Positions 63,705-64,000 of a stretch of DNA of 64,000 nt are shown piece by piece (the first letter of the stretch is position 1; each line of letters starts with the position of its first letter). The notes under the pieces are model-generated. The model did not search any database. It was given only the letters and a program-made list of their open reading frames with translations, and was not told the DNA's origin. The translations under genes were made by a program, and so were the position numbers. Source of the DNA: Nitrosovibrio sp. Nv17 (lineage in GTDB: Bacteria; Pseudomonadota; Gammaproteobacteria; Burkholderiales; Nitrosomonadaceae). The DNA lies in assembly GCF_900119085.1 (NCBI RefSeq), contig NZ_FPIQ01000010.1:33793-97792 (forward strand). Reading direction: 5' to 3'.

Positions 63705-64000
63705 TTTGCTGCGGCAGGAGTGCGATATCGATCAAGGGTTTCGGCATTATCCCTCCAAAACCCGTCGCCGTTCAGTTTTGAATGGAGGATGACGCGAAGA
63801 AGTTGCCCGTATGGAGGCGTCATGACGTTCATTCCTCACGCAGAAATGGTCCGATGGCGCCGCTGGATCCATTGCCGGCTGGACGTGTCCCGCAGCCTGC
63901 TGGCGCGCTTTTCCCGACAAACATCTTGACTTGAGGGGGTGAAGGGGGATAGTCTTTACGGGGTTGTGGATATGTAACGGATCGGCAACGGAAGGAGAGC
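63705..64000. other. Right-edge intergenic region with promoter and ribosome binding site for a gene outside the window
   Basis: TTGACT (63926-63931) and TAGTCT (63950-63955), 18 bp apart, form a promoter-like pair. AAGGAGAG at 63992-63999 is a strong ribosome binding site at the very end, so a plus-strand gene should begin within a few bases of the boundary. The stretch also holds the short frame at 63822-63929. Confidence 0.5.
63822..63929 (+). CDS. Possible 35-residue basic peptide (weak)
   Basis: A short open frame MTFIPHAEMVRWRRWIHCRL... of 35 codons preceded by GGAGG at 63813-63817. The product would be Arg/Trp-rich and basic. No family is recognised, and the stop lies inside the promoter-like sequence at 63926-63955. 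It could be a chance frame. Confidence 0.25.
   Translation: MTFIPHAEMVRWRRWIHCRLDVSRSLLARFSRQTS

Overview
The window reads as chromosomal DNA of a G+C-rich betaproteobacterium, most like the Nitrosomonadales/Rhodocyclales side of the class. This is inferred from gene order (ndk-rlmN-rodZ-ispG-hisS-yfgM-bamB-der; tRNA-Leu-tig-clpP-clpX-lon-hup-tRNA-Val-tRNA-Asp-ppiD-fabI), from a HpnD-type squalene-pathway enzyme and from a CIRCE-controlled groESL operon. No species can be named from sequence alone. Genes are densely packed and most are housekeeping.

Layout. 1-8.2 kb: the 5' part of a metabolite-repair gene (nnr) diverges from purL; then come a secreted ChaN-PDZ protein and an M1-like peptidase in overlapping reading frames. 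8.3-17.0 kb: a long plus-strand run covers nucleotide balance, rRNA/tRNA methylation, cell shape, isoprenoid synthesis, histidine charging, outer-membrane assembly and ribosome assembly. 17.0-20.7 kb: apaG diverges from rpe-gph-trpE. trpE is not followed by trpG.

20.7-36.5 kb is the accessory part, mostly on the minus strand. It holds an XRE-type regulator next to a perfect palindrome, an ABC-2 exporter with two DUF3526-like permeases behind a Fur-box-like dyad, and a complete RND tripartite efflux operon that diverges from a cysteine-bearing HxlR regulator. The shared efflux/HxlR control region contains two strong inverted repeats. A stress-type cluster follows: an unrecognised membrane protein, a TetR regulator, a flavin monooxygenase, and an OsmC-like protein with its own promoter and dyad operator. 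dacB ends this part and diverges from groESL.

36.5-47.6 kb: groESL (sigma-70 promoter plus CIRCE, strong terminator), an intergenic stretch with a REP-like hairpin and a possible micro-ORF, hpnD and an SDR gene, tRNA-Leu, the tig-clpP-clpX-lon proteostasis block, HU, tRNA-Val and tRNA-Asp. 47.7-64 kb: ppiD converges with fabI; an Opp/Dpp/Yej-type peptide importer (lipoprotein, two permeases, one double ATPase) runs by overlapping frames into prfC; then argH, a fructosamine-kinase-like gene and, on the minus strand, priA. The right edge carries a promoter-like sequence and a ribosome binding site for a gene starting just outside.

No CRISPR array, insertion sequence or complete prophage was seen. 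The most notable unexplained structure is the regulatory architecture at 31.06-31.15 kb and the probable redox/electrophile-response cluster at 31.1-34.9 kb.
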